Part shown: positions 1 through 11,800 of the stretch, piece by piece | Layout: each line of letters starts with the position of its first letter | How positions within the stretch are numbered: the stretch's first letter is position 1 | Source: Pseudocercospora fijiensis CIRAD86 | Taxonomy: Eukaryota; Ascomycota; Dothideomycetes; Mycosphaerellales; Mycosphaerellaceae | Length of the DNA: 64,000 bases | Reading direction: 5' to 3' | Assembly (NCBI RefSeq): GCF_000340215.1 | Contig: NW_006921540.1 | Location: 2,417,486 to 2,481,485 of the forward strand | Translations under genes and position numbers: made by a program | Notes under the pieces: model-generated | The model's database searches: none | The model's input: only the letters and a program-made list of their open reading frames with translations | What the model was told of the DNA's origin: nothing

Positions 1-1
1 C

Positions 2-613
2 GCTGATGAGAGCACCGCCAGCTACGAAGCATGTCACAAGACATTACACACCGCTGAGCTGCTCGAAATGATCTTGCTCGGCGTCGATGACCTCCAAGCC
101 CTTTTGCTCGCTCAGCGAGTCAATCGAATGTTTCAGGCTACGATCGCAACCTCGAAGCATCTGCAAGAGAAGTTATGGTTCGAGGCCAAGGATGACGAAG
201 GCACCAAGCCAAATGAGCTTGGACATGCTCGTCGCCAAATCCATGTCATTGACGACTACTATGGGCATCACCCCAATGCACCTCCGCTTCCTCCAGCGCC
301 ACCAAATACAACCTTCAGCTCTCTTTTCAAGAAGCCAATTGACGTTTCGAAAGGCCGATTTCTCCAATTCGTGGATCGCGGCAAGGGCCATTGCCGAGAT
401 CACACGATCGTTCTTCACCGCAACGCGTTTTCTTGCGATGAAATGAGTCGGACCTGGCGCTCCATGCTATTCAAGGGCTTTGGCAATCACGACGGTTTGA
501 TACGCCTTACACTACTTCCGGAAGATGAAGATCACACTGCTCGAATCAGCCATGCAGAGGGCACATTGCAGCGCCTTATCGACGATTTGCGCTTGGCCGT
601 GGCAAAAATGTAG
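2..613 (+). CDS. F-box-like protein, 5' end outside window
   Basis: The frame is open from base 2 to a TAG stop at 611-613, giving 203 visible residues. The in-frame ATG at 68 lies inside a conserved domain (ELLEMILLGVDDLQALLLAQ precedes a basic 'RVNRMF' helix and 'LQEKLWF'), so the true start and probably a first exon lie before the window. This helix pattern is the F-box-like domain of a large family of short fungal proteins. F-box proteins bind Skp1 and recruit substrates to SCF ubiquitin ligases. The role is known for the family and the substrate cannot be told here. After the domain comes a proline-rich stretch (PPLPPAPP) and a 'W' containing C-terminal part without a recognisable repeat. 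The next gene downstream, on the same strand, shares MILLGVDD and the helix spacing, so the two look like tandem paralogues. Codon use is normal and there is no RIP damage. Confidence 0.72.
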   Translation, partial: ADESTASYEACHKTLHTAELLEMILLGVDDLQALLLAQRVNRMFQATIATSKHLQEKLWFEAKDDEGTKPNELGHARRQIHVIDDYYGHHPNAPPLPPAPPNTTFSSLFKKPIDVSKGRFLQFVDRGKGHCRDHTIVLHRNAFSCDEMSRTWRSMLFKGFGNHDGLIRLTLLPEDEDHTARISHAEGTLQRLIDDLRLAVAKM

Positions 614-866
614 GGCTGAGTGGCATCACTCGTCGTTCCCTAGCAGACAACTGCACCTGCATATCTTTCTCCTTCGTCAGCCACCGAAACTCATTTTGAT
701 CATTGAAATTCGCACGAAACCTCACATTAGGCAACACTTTCTTCTCCTCATGCGACAATCGTGCAAAGCTCACTTGAGCAAGTACAAGTTTCCGATGCCC
801 GCTCCCTCTCTTATTTCCTTCTTACACCAACGAAAACACCACTTAAAATCACGACACTTCACGGCG

Positions 867-1576
867 ATGGCACTGGCTCAGGACGAGAACGAGTCACCCC
901 GCGTTGCGGCTGCGAAGGTCAATGTCTCCGATTCCGCAAGATGCTGTCAGTGCTGACATGGCAATAGGTGTTCGGCATTGCTGAGCTGGCTGAGATGATT
1001 CTGCTCGGTGTGGATGATGCTCCTACTCTAGCCCACGCCAGACGAGTCAACAAGATGTTCAAGGAGATTTTCGATAGAAACCTGAAGTCTCCATACCTTC
1101 AAGAAAAACTCTGGTTCAAGCGTGAGGAGAACACGTCGACGTTTAATGAGGTGGACTCGAACAGTGAGAATGAAAGTTCCGAAGGAGAGGATTTGGAAGA
1201 GCATGGATCATTGCTTGGTCCCGAAGACATCGAACTTAATCCATGGGTTGCTCGAGGCTGCATAGCTGGATTGAGTCTGCAGTACATGAAAGACTCAGCG
1301 GAGATGGATATTTGTTGCCTCGAAGATACTCCGGTCGTAGTCATGACGGTTCACAAGAGACTTGGCCAGACTTGGAACGAATACAAGTGGTGGGACAAAA
1401 TGGAAGTCTGCCGAGCTAGGAGCAAGGCACGGAAAGGTCAGACTTTTGCTTACATTACCAAGTTTCGCGGAGAGTCGCACATTGTTGGCGACGTGGAATT
1501 ATGGTGGGCGCAGGACCGCAATTTGAAGGAGATGGTCTCCGAAGCCGTTTGGGGCCTGCAGGATGCTGCAGTATAG
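867..1576 (+). CDS. F-box-like protein, two exons
   Basis: I propose exons 867-917 and 968-1576, giving 219 residues. The long frame starts at 968 with GTG, which fungi do not use. Base 967 ends an intron acceptor (CAATAG) with a CTGAC branch point at 953-957 and a GTCAAT donor at 918. This gives a 50-bp intron in phase 0. The joined N-terminus runs from MALAQDENES into AAAKVFGIAELAEMILLGV, the usual layout of this fungal F-box family: a short first exon, then a 'VFGxxEL.E.ILL' helix. The F-box-like domain covers roughly residues 18-65. It is followed by an acidic Ser/Glu-rich linker (about 75-100) and a C-terminal part with several tryptophans and no known repeat. It probably recruits a substrate to an SCF ligase. 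It is a likely tandem paralogue of the partial gene 254 bp upstream. Confidence 0.78.
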
Positions 1577-2028
1577 AGCCGGAATCATTCCAGAGCTTGA
1601 AGGCATGCTTTTGGGCACTGAACGGCACACGATCTTCGCTGCGTGCTAGGAAGTATGCAGGTTATTGCGAGGAAGTGACCTGCTAGATGCGGTATGATTG
1701 GCACACCGGAGAAGAGAGGTGACTTGACTCAGCAGATCTAGCAGGACAATTGAGCTTAGATCGCTCGCCATTCTCAATGACCCAAAGGCTGGAATCTGAC
1801 CTTCGATTCCCATCGTCTCACATCAATCGTCTTCATGCCTTCTTTGATGGCTCGTGAGGAGATTGCCAACAGCGTTCGCACTTCAATGAGACCCGCTTGG
1901 CGACTACGATGGCCTATTGGTTGTGATCGCTGGAACGCTTTCGATGCCAAAAGAAAGTAATCTGGTTGCGCTACGGTCGAGAGCACACGAGGTCTATGTA
2001 TACTGACCAAGAATGCGAGGGTGGTGAA
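1577..2028. other. Intergenic DNA with no supported gene
   Basis: This is the stretch between the second F-box gene and the edge of the mutated repeat block. Base composition is like the genes and CA/TG are present at normal levels. It contains only short overlapping frames without recognisable domains. I see no RNA gene. Confidence 0.6.
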
Positions 2029-5000
2029 CCGCTACGGCGGCTAGGTTTGCAGCGGCGGCTTGTCCACTTCTATAGTTGTTTGTAGGCCACACATGGACCG
2101 CTAAGAGGTCTAATTTCGAGCCAATTTGAAGCCTTATAATCGCATAGTATAGGCCTGCTTATAATAAAGCTAAACTAGACCTTATATAGCGGCTATTTCT
2201 ACCTCTTATTTATCGACCTATTCTACCTCTTCTTCGCGGTTACGTATCGCGCTTGTTTTAACCTTACTATCGCTATATATACTAACTATTTATCGCCGGA
2301 AGAGGTAAACGCGTTGCTTAGTAAGCTAGAGTATAAGTAGCTAGTACGTCGTCTCGTCGTAAAGTAGATAATCGCTAAGGTATTATTATTATCGCAGTTT
2401 AAAAGCCCGTTTCTACTAAATATATATTAGTAAAGGCAGACATTCTTCTACCCTTATAACCGTAAATACCGTCTAGAAGTAAATAATATCCGCCTTCTAA
2501 CTAGCTATATTATCCGTAAGTAGTTAGGCGTATAAATAAGTAGTTTTAAATACGACGAATATCGAGCCTTTACTACTAATATTTAGCTTTTTAAGAGTCG
2601 ACTAGTAAAGCTATCTATAGATCTAGTAAAGCGGCTATTTTATAGAGTAAAGTTCGAGTGTCGCCTTTATAAACGGTTTATAGACTATTAGCGAGCGGAA
2701 ATCGATAGGAGTAGTAATAGTAGTAGCGGCGGCGGTAGTAGTAGAGCGAGTAGTCGACGGCGGAAGCGTATCGCTTAGAAGGCGCACGATTACCCTACGA
2801 AATTAACTATTATCGAGTTCTACGAGAAGGATTAAAATAGTAATTTAGGCGTATTTCTCGATAATATAATACTAGTAGACTTACCTACTAATGTAACGGT
2901 GCTAAGGCCCTCGCGGGTTATTCTACTACCGCTAAACTATTACTGTTCGTATGCTCTCGAGTTTATCGATAGAATATAGGTTAATAATAGTATAAAGGCT
3001 ATTTAGAAGGAAATACTCGAATTTCGAGTAGGTAAGTATAGTCTATAGCTCTTAGCGGCTTATATTAACCTATTTCTAGGTTCTTCTACCGTTTCCGAGT
3101 TAGTAAACGAAATAAGAAGGCCTAAACAAGCGACAGTCTAGCGAGACGCAGGTACTATAAGAATTATACGTAATCGAGTCCGCAATGCTAATAAAGCCGC
3201 TATTACTCGAATAAGCGACAAACGTAGGTCTAGCGCTAGCGAGTCGATTTAACGACAGTTATAATAGGCCCTAGAATACTTGAATGCTAAATTCGGCCTA
3301 TATAGCTATAATCTAACTAGTTAGGCGGAGGCAATCTATTTAGTAGGCGATAAGAAGGGCACCTATTAATCTAGCCTTGTTTAGGCCTCTAACTAGCAAC
3401 TATAGCTTCTTCGCAACTATAGTAGCTTGTTCTTGCTAGATTCTATATTCAGTATAAACAAACCTCTTTAGCTACTATTTACTATATACGTCCGTAATTA
3501 GTATCTCGAGTAGCTTCCGGCTAGTTATATGCTTCTATCTTATAAGTAGGCGCACCTTATTAAGAAGGCTATAAGAACGCTCCGTTCTATAGCTAAAACT
3601 AACTTCTAAGTCAAATTAAACTCTTATAATAGCAATAGCTTAACCTACTACTTTAGATAGCCTATATACGTAAGCAAGGCTTCCGATAACCTCTATATAG
3701 AACAGTCTAACTAGATACCGCTTTAGTCTATTATAGACGACTCTGCGAGTAAGTAACGTACTATCTAACAAGCCCTTAGCGACTGTTATATTAAACAGCG
3801 GCTTCAAGTTTACTAGCGGCACGTTATAAAGACCTTCGAACGGCGGTTTAAGAAGTATCTACTAGCGCTTAAGGCTATATCTAATGCTATATTTATTGCT
3901 AGAGACTAAGACGAGTGCTATTACTTTATTAAACGAGCGGCTACTAAGCTCGAGAAGGCGAAGAAGAAGCTAGAATATCTCCGTAACAACTAGCCGGCTT
4001 TATAGAGCGATCGATAGGCGACTTAGTTACGGCTTAGAGACCCGCTTTTAATAGCGATTCGGACAACGTTACTACTTAAGGGCTATTACGTATACTTAAA
4101 GCGCCGAGACAAGCGTTAAATACGCTAATAGAGCTTGCGAGGTGCGTATTCGTCCTATTCTTATAGTACTATCGAAATCTTATATAAAAGAAGCCTACCC
4201 CTATATTCTTTAAAACGGCCGTAAACCCTAGGCCGGCTTTCGGGTACTCCCGCTAAGCTATCTACATTTCTCGACTATGTTTATTCTATATTGTTTCTAC
4301 TAATAACAAGGCCTATGCTAACTATTATTAGGCTTAGTAATGCACCTAGTATAGCTAGACAACTATATATACGAGCGCGCGCTTTAAAATAGCTAAATCG
4401 ACTGCTAGGGCTAGCTTCCGCTTTAGAAGGAGGAATCCTACTTATCCTTTAAGAATCTACCGCTTTCTATATAGAAGAAGATAGCCGATAAGCTTATATA
4501 GGCTTATAAGGACCGTAACAACAGCAAGCCTATCTAGCGGATATGTCTACCTACTATAGACGACACCGCTTACACTAAATACTTCTACTACTTCTAGTAT
4601 AGCTACTATCTTCCTTATAAGTATATTTAGCGCTTCTATATCGATAAAACGAGCTATCTAACTGCTTAGCGCTATAGGCTCTATATTAGTCGCTTTTAAG
4701 GACCTAATAGCAACCTAGTCTATCTAAACTAGTATAATAGCAAGCTAATTCTTAACGATAACGACTATCGACCTACTAGATAGCTTGTCGACCTTAATAA
4801 GAGTCCTAGTATTTACAAGCTCCGTATAGTAAAGGAATACTTCTATTCTATATAAGAAGGGCTTATATAGACCTTCTTCCGCTTCTATAATAGTTAGGCT
4901 TCGAAGCTTAACGACGAATAGCAATACGAAGCCTTACTATAGTAGGTAATGTACTACTCGGAAATAGCTTAATTAGTAATAGACATTTATATACAAGAGT

Positions 5001-5084
5001 AGCTTAACAAAGGTGCTCCGTAGGCCTATTTAATACCTCGTCGTAAGGCTAAGTAGCGCTTAGTCGACGATAGGCCGCTATAAC
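2029..5084. mobile_element. Unclassified repeat, left part of outermost element
   Basis: The start, CCGCTACGGCGGCTAGGTTT, recurs at 41412 in the same orientation, and similarity continues for about 400 bp apart from an insertion in the second copy. This makes 2029 a plausible element end. The plus strand keeps long stretches of readable but stop-interrupted protein between about 2450 and 4900. These include a basic Arg/Ser/Gly-rich segment near 2690-2780 and a segment near 4560-4640 rich in residues that would be Cys and His before RIP, possibly a zinc-binding region. I do not recognise a transposase or polymerase. The element is cut at 5084 by a gypsy retrotransposon and resumes at 19228. 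Confidence 0.5.
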
Positions 5085-5281
5085 TGTAAGAAGGGTTATA
5101 TTAGCAGGTAGATAGGGTAGTAGTAAATTAGTATAGTATTCGATAGAGATCTAAGAGGAGAGGGAGGAAGGCAGGCTAGTTAGCCTAACGCTAAGCACTA
5201 AGCCCTACCTAAGGCACTAAGACCCTAGCTTTACTCGGCCTAATCATATGCCAATCACGTGTAGCCTCTTTAGCTCTAATA
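5085..5281 (-). repeat. 3' LTR of outer gypsy element
   Basis: This 197-bp LTR keeps more original bases (for example AATCATATGCCAATCACGTG near 5243-5262) than its partner at 19026. The differences between the two are mainly C/T and G/A, as RIP predicts. Confidence 0.88.
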
Positions 5282-6499
5282 TACGCTTCCCTTCTAAAGG
5301 CCGCGCCCTCGTAGCCTATCTATATTCTAACCTCGACCTCTATTGCTACTAACTTAGTAGGTCTAATAAGCCGCTTAGTCCGCGCTAAATTAAACGCACA
5401 ACTGCCGATTATGTAACTATATCAAACCTTACCTCTAATATAGCACAATGTCTAACTCTAACTGCGCTATCCTTATATATAATAAGGTAAAGGGATATAA
5501 GGCTACAAGAATTGAGGACTATCGACTAATTATAATACGAGCGCACCTTCCCTGCTATAATAGGTAGGTATATAGGGTATTGCAGCACTACCTCCGCTCT
5601 AAGTAATATCGTTTCGAGTTCTTTGCGTCTACTCTAAAAGACCTAGCAATATCCGCTTCCGAGGGTTTGTCCGCTTCCGAGGGTTATTGTTCTTATTATT
5701 ACGAGGGCTATTATTTACTATCGTAGTTTTACTAGCCCTAATTAGTTAGGTTTAGCAGCCTTTAAGTGTTAACTAATTATATCTTTTCAAAAAACTCAGT
5801 TCTTCTAGTTTCTATAGGTAAAGGCTATTATAAGTATAGTAGTAGAGGTTCGCCTCGCTTAAAGGGTTAGATAGATCGAGGAGTAACCTATTGTCCGCAA
5901 GATCGACCCCGGCTAGCTTAGCTCTATAGTTTTTGCTTTTAGTTAGTCTATTAGTCGCTTAATCCTTTAGGCGGCTTAAAGTTTTAATTAAAGTTTTGAT
6001 TAAAGGTGCCTTAGGCTTATAGTATAGGTAAGGTTGTGTCCGTAGGCGTAGTAATAATAGCAAGTAATGTTAATAATAGCGGCGCTAGTCGTTTTAGCGC
6101 TAACTTTACCTTACTTTTCGATTTCCTTCTTCGACTAATAATACACTCCGCAATACCGTTACTAATATAGCCGCGTTAGCCGCTAGCGCACTACTAGTAC
6201 GCGATACTATTACCTTTATTACCGTTATTCGCACGCGCGCGCATATCGCCCTTATCGAACGCTTAGGTCTCGAGGCCTCGATAGAATAAAGAACAAGAGG
6301 GGGACCTATAGGGCGTATTAGTAAAGAGGTAGAATCCTCGAAAGAGCAGTCGATTAGTTAACAGTTATAGCGCGTTTGTTAACGCTCGGTGCGCATCCGT
6401 TATCGTAGAGTAGTCTTATTGTCCTTTGCTAACAATTGCTTGCCTCCGATTAGTTAGCTTAATAGTACCCCGAGGGTAGCATTATTCCTAGGCTTAGTA

Positions 6500-6740
6500 G
6501 TAACATTATAGGCATTATAAGCTCTTAGCCTTCTTCGTGTTCTTTACGCTAGTCTAATACTTATCTAACAACTTAGTTATATCCTTAAACGAGTCTTTAG
6601 CCTCCTACGAGTCCTATTTAGATAAATAGCCTTACTATCTTAATAGGTACTCCTTCTTGCCTTTCCTAGTCCGGTGCTATAGGATACGTTCTATAGACTA
6701 TAGCTCTTTACTATCCGCTAGTATATCTTCGTGTTTAGTA
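6500..6740 (-). pseudogene. Integrase C-terminal chromodomain remnant, outer gypsy
   Basis: Read on the minus strand this segment gives 'SIERIL', then 'GKKEYL', then a GY..K.DSWE-like stretch once the TAG stops are taken as former W or Q codons. That order is the chromodomain (hydrophobic start, aromatic cage, W-x-GY, WE) found at the C-terminus of chromovirus integrases. It binds histone marks and steers integration into heterochromatin, which is known for the family. It lies between the split integrase (14128 onward) and the 3' LTR, as expected. Confidence 0.7.
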
Positions 6741-7131
6741 GAGGCTTTATCCCCCTCGCGTAGGTAATATAGCTTAAGGAGGGATATATAGAAGGTGTTA
6801 TAGATAGTATAATAAGGAGGAAGCTATAACTAATAGGCCTATACGGAGGAGCCCTTAACTTCTCGAATGCGGAATAGACTAATATATCTTAGTGCGAGCT
6901 TAGGCCTTGTTTTACTATTAGGGGATAGGTACTTACGGATGCGGAGGTTCTTAGTACTTAGTATAACTATATCGCCTTGCTTAAAGGTTATCGGTATGTA
7001 GTATTTATCGTAGTAGGTCTTCTAATAGGCCTAGGCCTTCGCTAGTTTGTTAGCTATCTTAGCGTAAATCTCTCGCATCTTTTAAACTCTCTTAATAGCC
7101 GCTAGTGTCTTAGGTATTAGTACTTAATACG

Positions 7132-7440
7132 TGTAAGAAAATAGGTATGTAGCAACGTATAGAACACCCTCTACTAATCGCCGTAGTAGAAAGTAGAACT
7201 AAACCGTACCTTTCTTAGAACAGGGCAGAGTGTTTACTATTAACTAGGCTACGTACGGATAGTACATATACCGAGCCGGCAACCGAGTATATCTATACGA
7301 GCGACCGAGCTTTTCTGCGTATACGCTAAGTAGGCTTTGCGCTAGCGAGATAGCACCGTAGTATACGTAATAATATTACATAATTGTTATAAAGGCTTGC
7401 TAAGGTATAATAGGAGACTTTACTTACTTAGGTTCTTATA
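7132..7440 (-). repeat. 3' LTR of inner gypsy element
   Basis: 309 bp. It starts with an intact TGTAAGAA, and its last bases are mutated (TTCTTATA). Differences from the partner LTR are C/T or G/A, such as TATGTAGCAACG here against TATATAGTAACG in the partner. Confidence 0.93.
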
Positions 7441-7879
7441 ATTATCTCCTTCCCCCGGTATAGCTATCCTAGCTATAGGGCAATATAGTATATTATACTA
7501 TTTCTTATACTCTGCGCTGCACTTGCGCGCCTTATACGTACCTGTCGCTAGGCTATAGTTGCTAGGCGCGTTATGATTTACCTCGTAGTTGCTTGTTTGT
7601 TTATAGATTTAAAGCGCGGCTACTTCTAGTACTAACTAGAGGTTGCCTAAATTTCTAAGAACGCAGTAGCTACGCGAGAACGCAAGCTATCCGAAAGCGA
7701 GGCGAGTATTTAAAGTATTCGAAGCCCGCTTAAAAACTTCTTCTTTTTCTAAGCGCTCCGAACACTACTCGCCTATCCCCCGCCTACTCCCCTCTTACGC
7801 CTTCCTAGTATTACTTAAAGATTTTTCTTTTTTAAATATCTATTAAAAAAAACATTACTAGTATAGCTACTCCTTCGCG

Positions 7880-8740
7880 TACCTTAGGTAAGCGCGCCGT
7901 AGGCGCTCCGCTCTCGATACCTACTACGCCTACCTAGCGCCTACTAAAAGTCCTAGAGAACTATACTCGTTACTTTAGGCATATAACGGCTAATAGTACG
8001 TTTTCTCGCCCCTTGCTACGTATACGCGCTTCGCAACTAACTCGCTTTAGATAACCTATCTAAGCTCTACGTAGGCGGCAATATAGACTCTACTACTAAG
8101 CGTAACTGCGATCGCTGCCGTAGTAGCTACTATATCTATACTCCTATTACGGTACGCGCGCTAGTGTCGCTACTAGCCCGTATCCGCGCCGCATGCGCGG
8201 CGCGCGACCTATACGACCTAGACGGCTATAACTCCGTCGAGGAGTCTAACGAGGCCTTAGAGGCACTCTAGGCTAATCTAGACGCCGTCGTCGTACGTAG
8301 GTTTCGCATACGCTCTGCTTGCGCTTCGTATACTAACCTCGTTATTAGTTATCCTATCTACGCTCGACGCCTTCTATATTAATAAGAATAAGGTAACCCT
8401 AGGCGGCAAAGCCCTAGCCCGTAAGGGGGCCGCTAGCGGGTCCCTTACGGATATTAACCTACTAGGTACTCTTAAGAATATCGGCACTAACTTAGCTAGA
8501 TTAGTATAGATCGGTCGTTAGGTATAGTTTTTCCTATAGCCTCGTTTTACTTGCGCTTTGTATGCTAACCGTACTAGAACCTCGCTTAGCGCGTCGGCGC
8601 TAACGCCGTCGCTACTATCGATACTGCTATAGGTATCGAAGAGGAGGACGAAGAGGAGGAGTCTAAGGATAAGTAGAGTAGGCGGCCCGCCGTCGCCGCG
8701 CCTACGCGGCGCCTTCTTTATATATACTAGGCTAATAGGC
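7880..8740 (+). pseudogene. Antisense extra reading frame in the inner gypsy element
   Basis: Between the end of pol (about 8820) and the 3' LTR (7440) lies 1.4 kb that reads best on the plus strand, opposite to gag-pol. Around 8096-8300 it gives about 70 codons with a single TAG. They hold a C-x2-C motif (NCDRCRSS), a long helix-like Leu/Ala/Arg stretch and an acidic EESNEALEAL segment. The region ends near 8637-8680 with a run of Glu/Asp codons before a TAG. This looks like a real, convergent accessory gene rather than a chance frame, because codon positions avoid stops far better than neighbouring frames do. I do not know a name or function. Introns or frameshifts may interrupt it, so the ends are approximate. 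Confidence 0.45.
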
Positions 8741-8819
8741 CTTTTTTAGTAGCGAAACGAGCATGTATCTACTATTTTTCTTAAGTTTTATTTTCTTTTG
8801 TTTTAATTACTACCTACGC

Positions 8820-11800
8820 TTACGCTTCGCTTAAGCTTCGAACTCGTCTAACGCTATAGAATCTTTAATATAAACAGCTAGCTCCTAAGTATTATACTCT
8901 TTAGGCTAACCTCGCTACTTAATAAAGTAGTACGCCTTCCGCTTCTTTATCTTCTTTGCTACGATTGTTTCTACCTACTACTTATCGCCTTTAGCGATAG
9001 GCATACTTACCTTATACTCCTCGCTATCGCGCCTATACTAAGGCTCGAGAAGGGAAATATAGAAAATATTATAGATCTTCGTGCTCGACGGCAGTACTAG
9101 GCGGTACGCCTGCGCTCTAACTACGTTAATAATATAGAAAGGCCCTATATACTTCGGGCTAAGTTTCTTCTTTAGGACATCTAAGCTAATATTCTTTATC
9201 GATAGTAAGACTAGGTTACCTATACTATATATCTTAGTAGTATAGTATACATTGTATTGCTTAGCCTAGTATTCTACTACTTTCTACTAGCGTTCTGTAA
9301 GCGTTTTATATACTTGTCGTAGTCGCTCTATAGCGTCGATAGCTACTAGTGCCCTTCCCTTAGTTAGCTCGTCCCGAGCTAGTAGCTTATTTGCGCTTAG
9401 TATCAAATTAGGATTGAAACTATAGAGCATTTTAAAGGGGCTTATACGTAACGTAGGATAAACGCTATTATTGTAGGCGAACTCCGCCTAAGGTAATATT
9501 TTAGCCTAATTATCCTAATTCTTAGAGCAATAGTATCGAAGGTATTACTCGAGGGTCTAATTCGCGCGTTCGGTTTACCCGTCGGTCTAAGAATAGAAGG
9601 CTATACTAAGCCTACGCTTTATATACGCTTCGAAGCAGAAGTCGCTCTAAAACTAGCTAGTAAAAAGCGATCTACGATCGCTAACAATGCCTAATAGTAC
9701 TCTAAAACGCCTAATTACCTCCCTTTAAAGGATATCCGCGAGTTCTACTACTATATACTTCTTCGTCGTTAGGATAAAAAGGCTTATCTTCGTATAGCGG
9801 TCGACTATTACGAGGATCGTAGTATATACGTAGGTACTAAGCTTGCTCGGTAGGAGATCGGTAATAAAGTCTATCGTTAATTCTTGCTATAGTCGGGTTA
9901 GTATAGGTAGCGTAGCGAGCTCGCTATATAGGCGATAGCGCTTCGCCTTCGACTATTAACAAATTCTATAGATACGGATATAGGCCGTAATATCCTCGGC
10001 TATCTTCGGCTAGAAGTACTTTTAGCGTATTAGGTCTATAGTCTTAGCTATACTAAAGTGTCTAGCTAAAGGGTCGTCGTAGTATATACGTATTAGCTAC
10101 GTACGCAATGCGTAGTCCTTAGGGATATATAGCGCATCGCTGTAATAAATAAGGTTACTACGGCGTAAATAGCTAGCCGGGAGGTTAGAGCTACTCGAAG
10201 AGGCTAGGCTACCCGACGGTAACCTTGTCTCGTCTAAGCCTCCTCCTCTCGCTTGCTCTAACTATTATAAGGTATATACGAAGCTAAGGATAATATTAGG
10301 CGTCGCGTAGTAGGGTCCGTCGTTACTAACGATAGTAGCCGCTACTCTTACGGGACTACTAATAAAAGCCTTGCGCTCCGCTAGCGTTATAGTAGCGTCT
10401 CGTATCTCTACGTATATAATCGAGACGCGATTCGCGATCGGCTCGATATTGTCGGGCAGATTTAACTATAGAGCTAGTTTCGACTACAATATAGGGAGAA
10501 AGTTGTTTACCGCCTACGACTCGCTCTCGTAGTCGCTACGTCGTAAAGGCGCATCGGCTAGGTTTCGCTTACTAGCCTAATATTTAATAGTAAAGTTAAA
10601 AGGTATAAGGAAGGTTGCCTATCTTGCCTACCTTCCGATAAGCTACTTTATCTTTATAAAGCCTTTAAGATTAGCGTAGTCGATAACTACGCGGGTCGTA
10701 TACTAAGCGCTATCGAGGTACGGGCGCTAATACTTAAAGGACTCGATAACCGCTAGAAGCTCCTAGTTATAGGTCTTATAATTCGTCTCGGCTAGGACTA
10801 TTTTTCGTAACTAGAAGGCAATAGGGTACTAATTCCTATCTTCGCTCTATTGTAATATAATTCCTACTAAGGCAAACGTAGAGGCATCGGTCTCGATATA
10901 TAGGGGCTTCGTAGGATTATAGTATCGCAATATCGAGGCCGAGCTAAAGGCAGCCTTTAGCTAGCGGAACGCTTGCTCCTCGCTTTCGCCCTACTAGACC
11001 TGCCCTAGCTTCCGGCTATTTACGGCATCTTTCGATAGGGCGGTTAGCGGTATAACGATTCGGGAGTAATTTAGAATAAACCTCCGATAGAAGTTATAGA
11101 ATCTAAGGAAGGATTAAACCTCCTTTAGCATCGATAGGCGAGGCTACTCGGTAATAGCGTTTACCCTACGCTAATCTATTAATACGCCTTCGGTACTAAC
11201 GATAAACCCGAGGAATTCGACTTCTTTCTTCTAGAAGGAACATTTCTTTCTATTCGTATATAAGGCGAACTTCCGGAGCCGCGTAAGGATAGCGCGTACG
11301 TCTCGTACGTAGTCCTCTCGCGTTTTGCTATAAATAAGAATATCGTTAAGGTAGACGACATAGCAAATGTTAATAAGGCTAGCTAATGCCCTATTAATGT
11401 ATCCTTAGAACGTAGCAGGGGCATTAGTAAGCCTAAAAGGCATTACCTTATACTCGAAGTGCCCGTACCGCGTATAGAACGTAGTCTTCTACTCGTCGCC
11501 TCGCTTAATACGGATACGGTAATATATATCCTAAAGGTCTAAGAACGTATACTATTCGGCGTCCTTAAGCCTATTAAGCGTTTTGCTAATAAGAGGTAGG
11601 GGGTAACGATTTTTAATAGTAATCTCGTTTAGCCCCCTATAATCGACGTAGAGTCTTAGACTGCTATCCTTCTTTAGTACAAATAGGATCGGCGTACCTA
11701 CCTCGCTTATACTAAGCTAGATCTAATCGTTGTCTAAGGCTAAGCTTAGGTAATTACAAAGGTCGCTAAGCTCTCTTCCTAAAGAATAGTAGAGAGGTTT

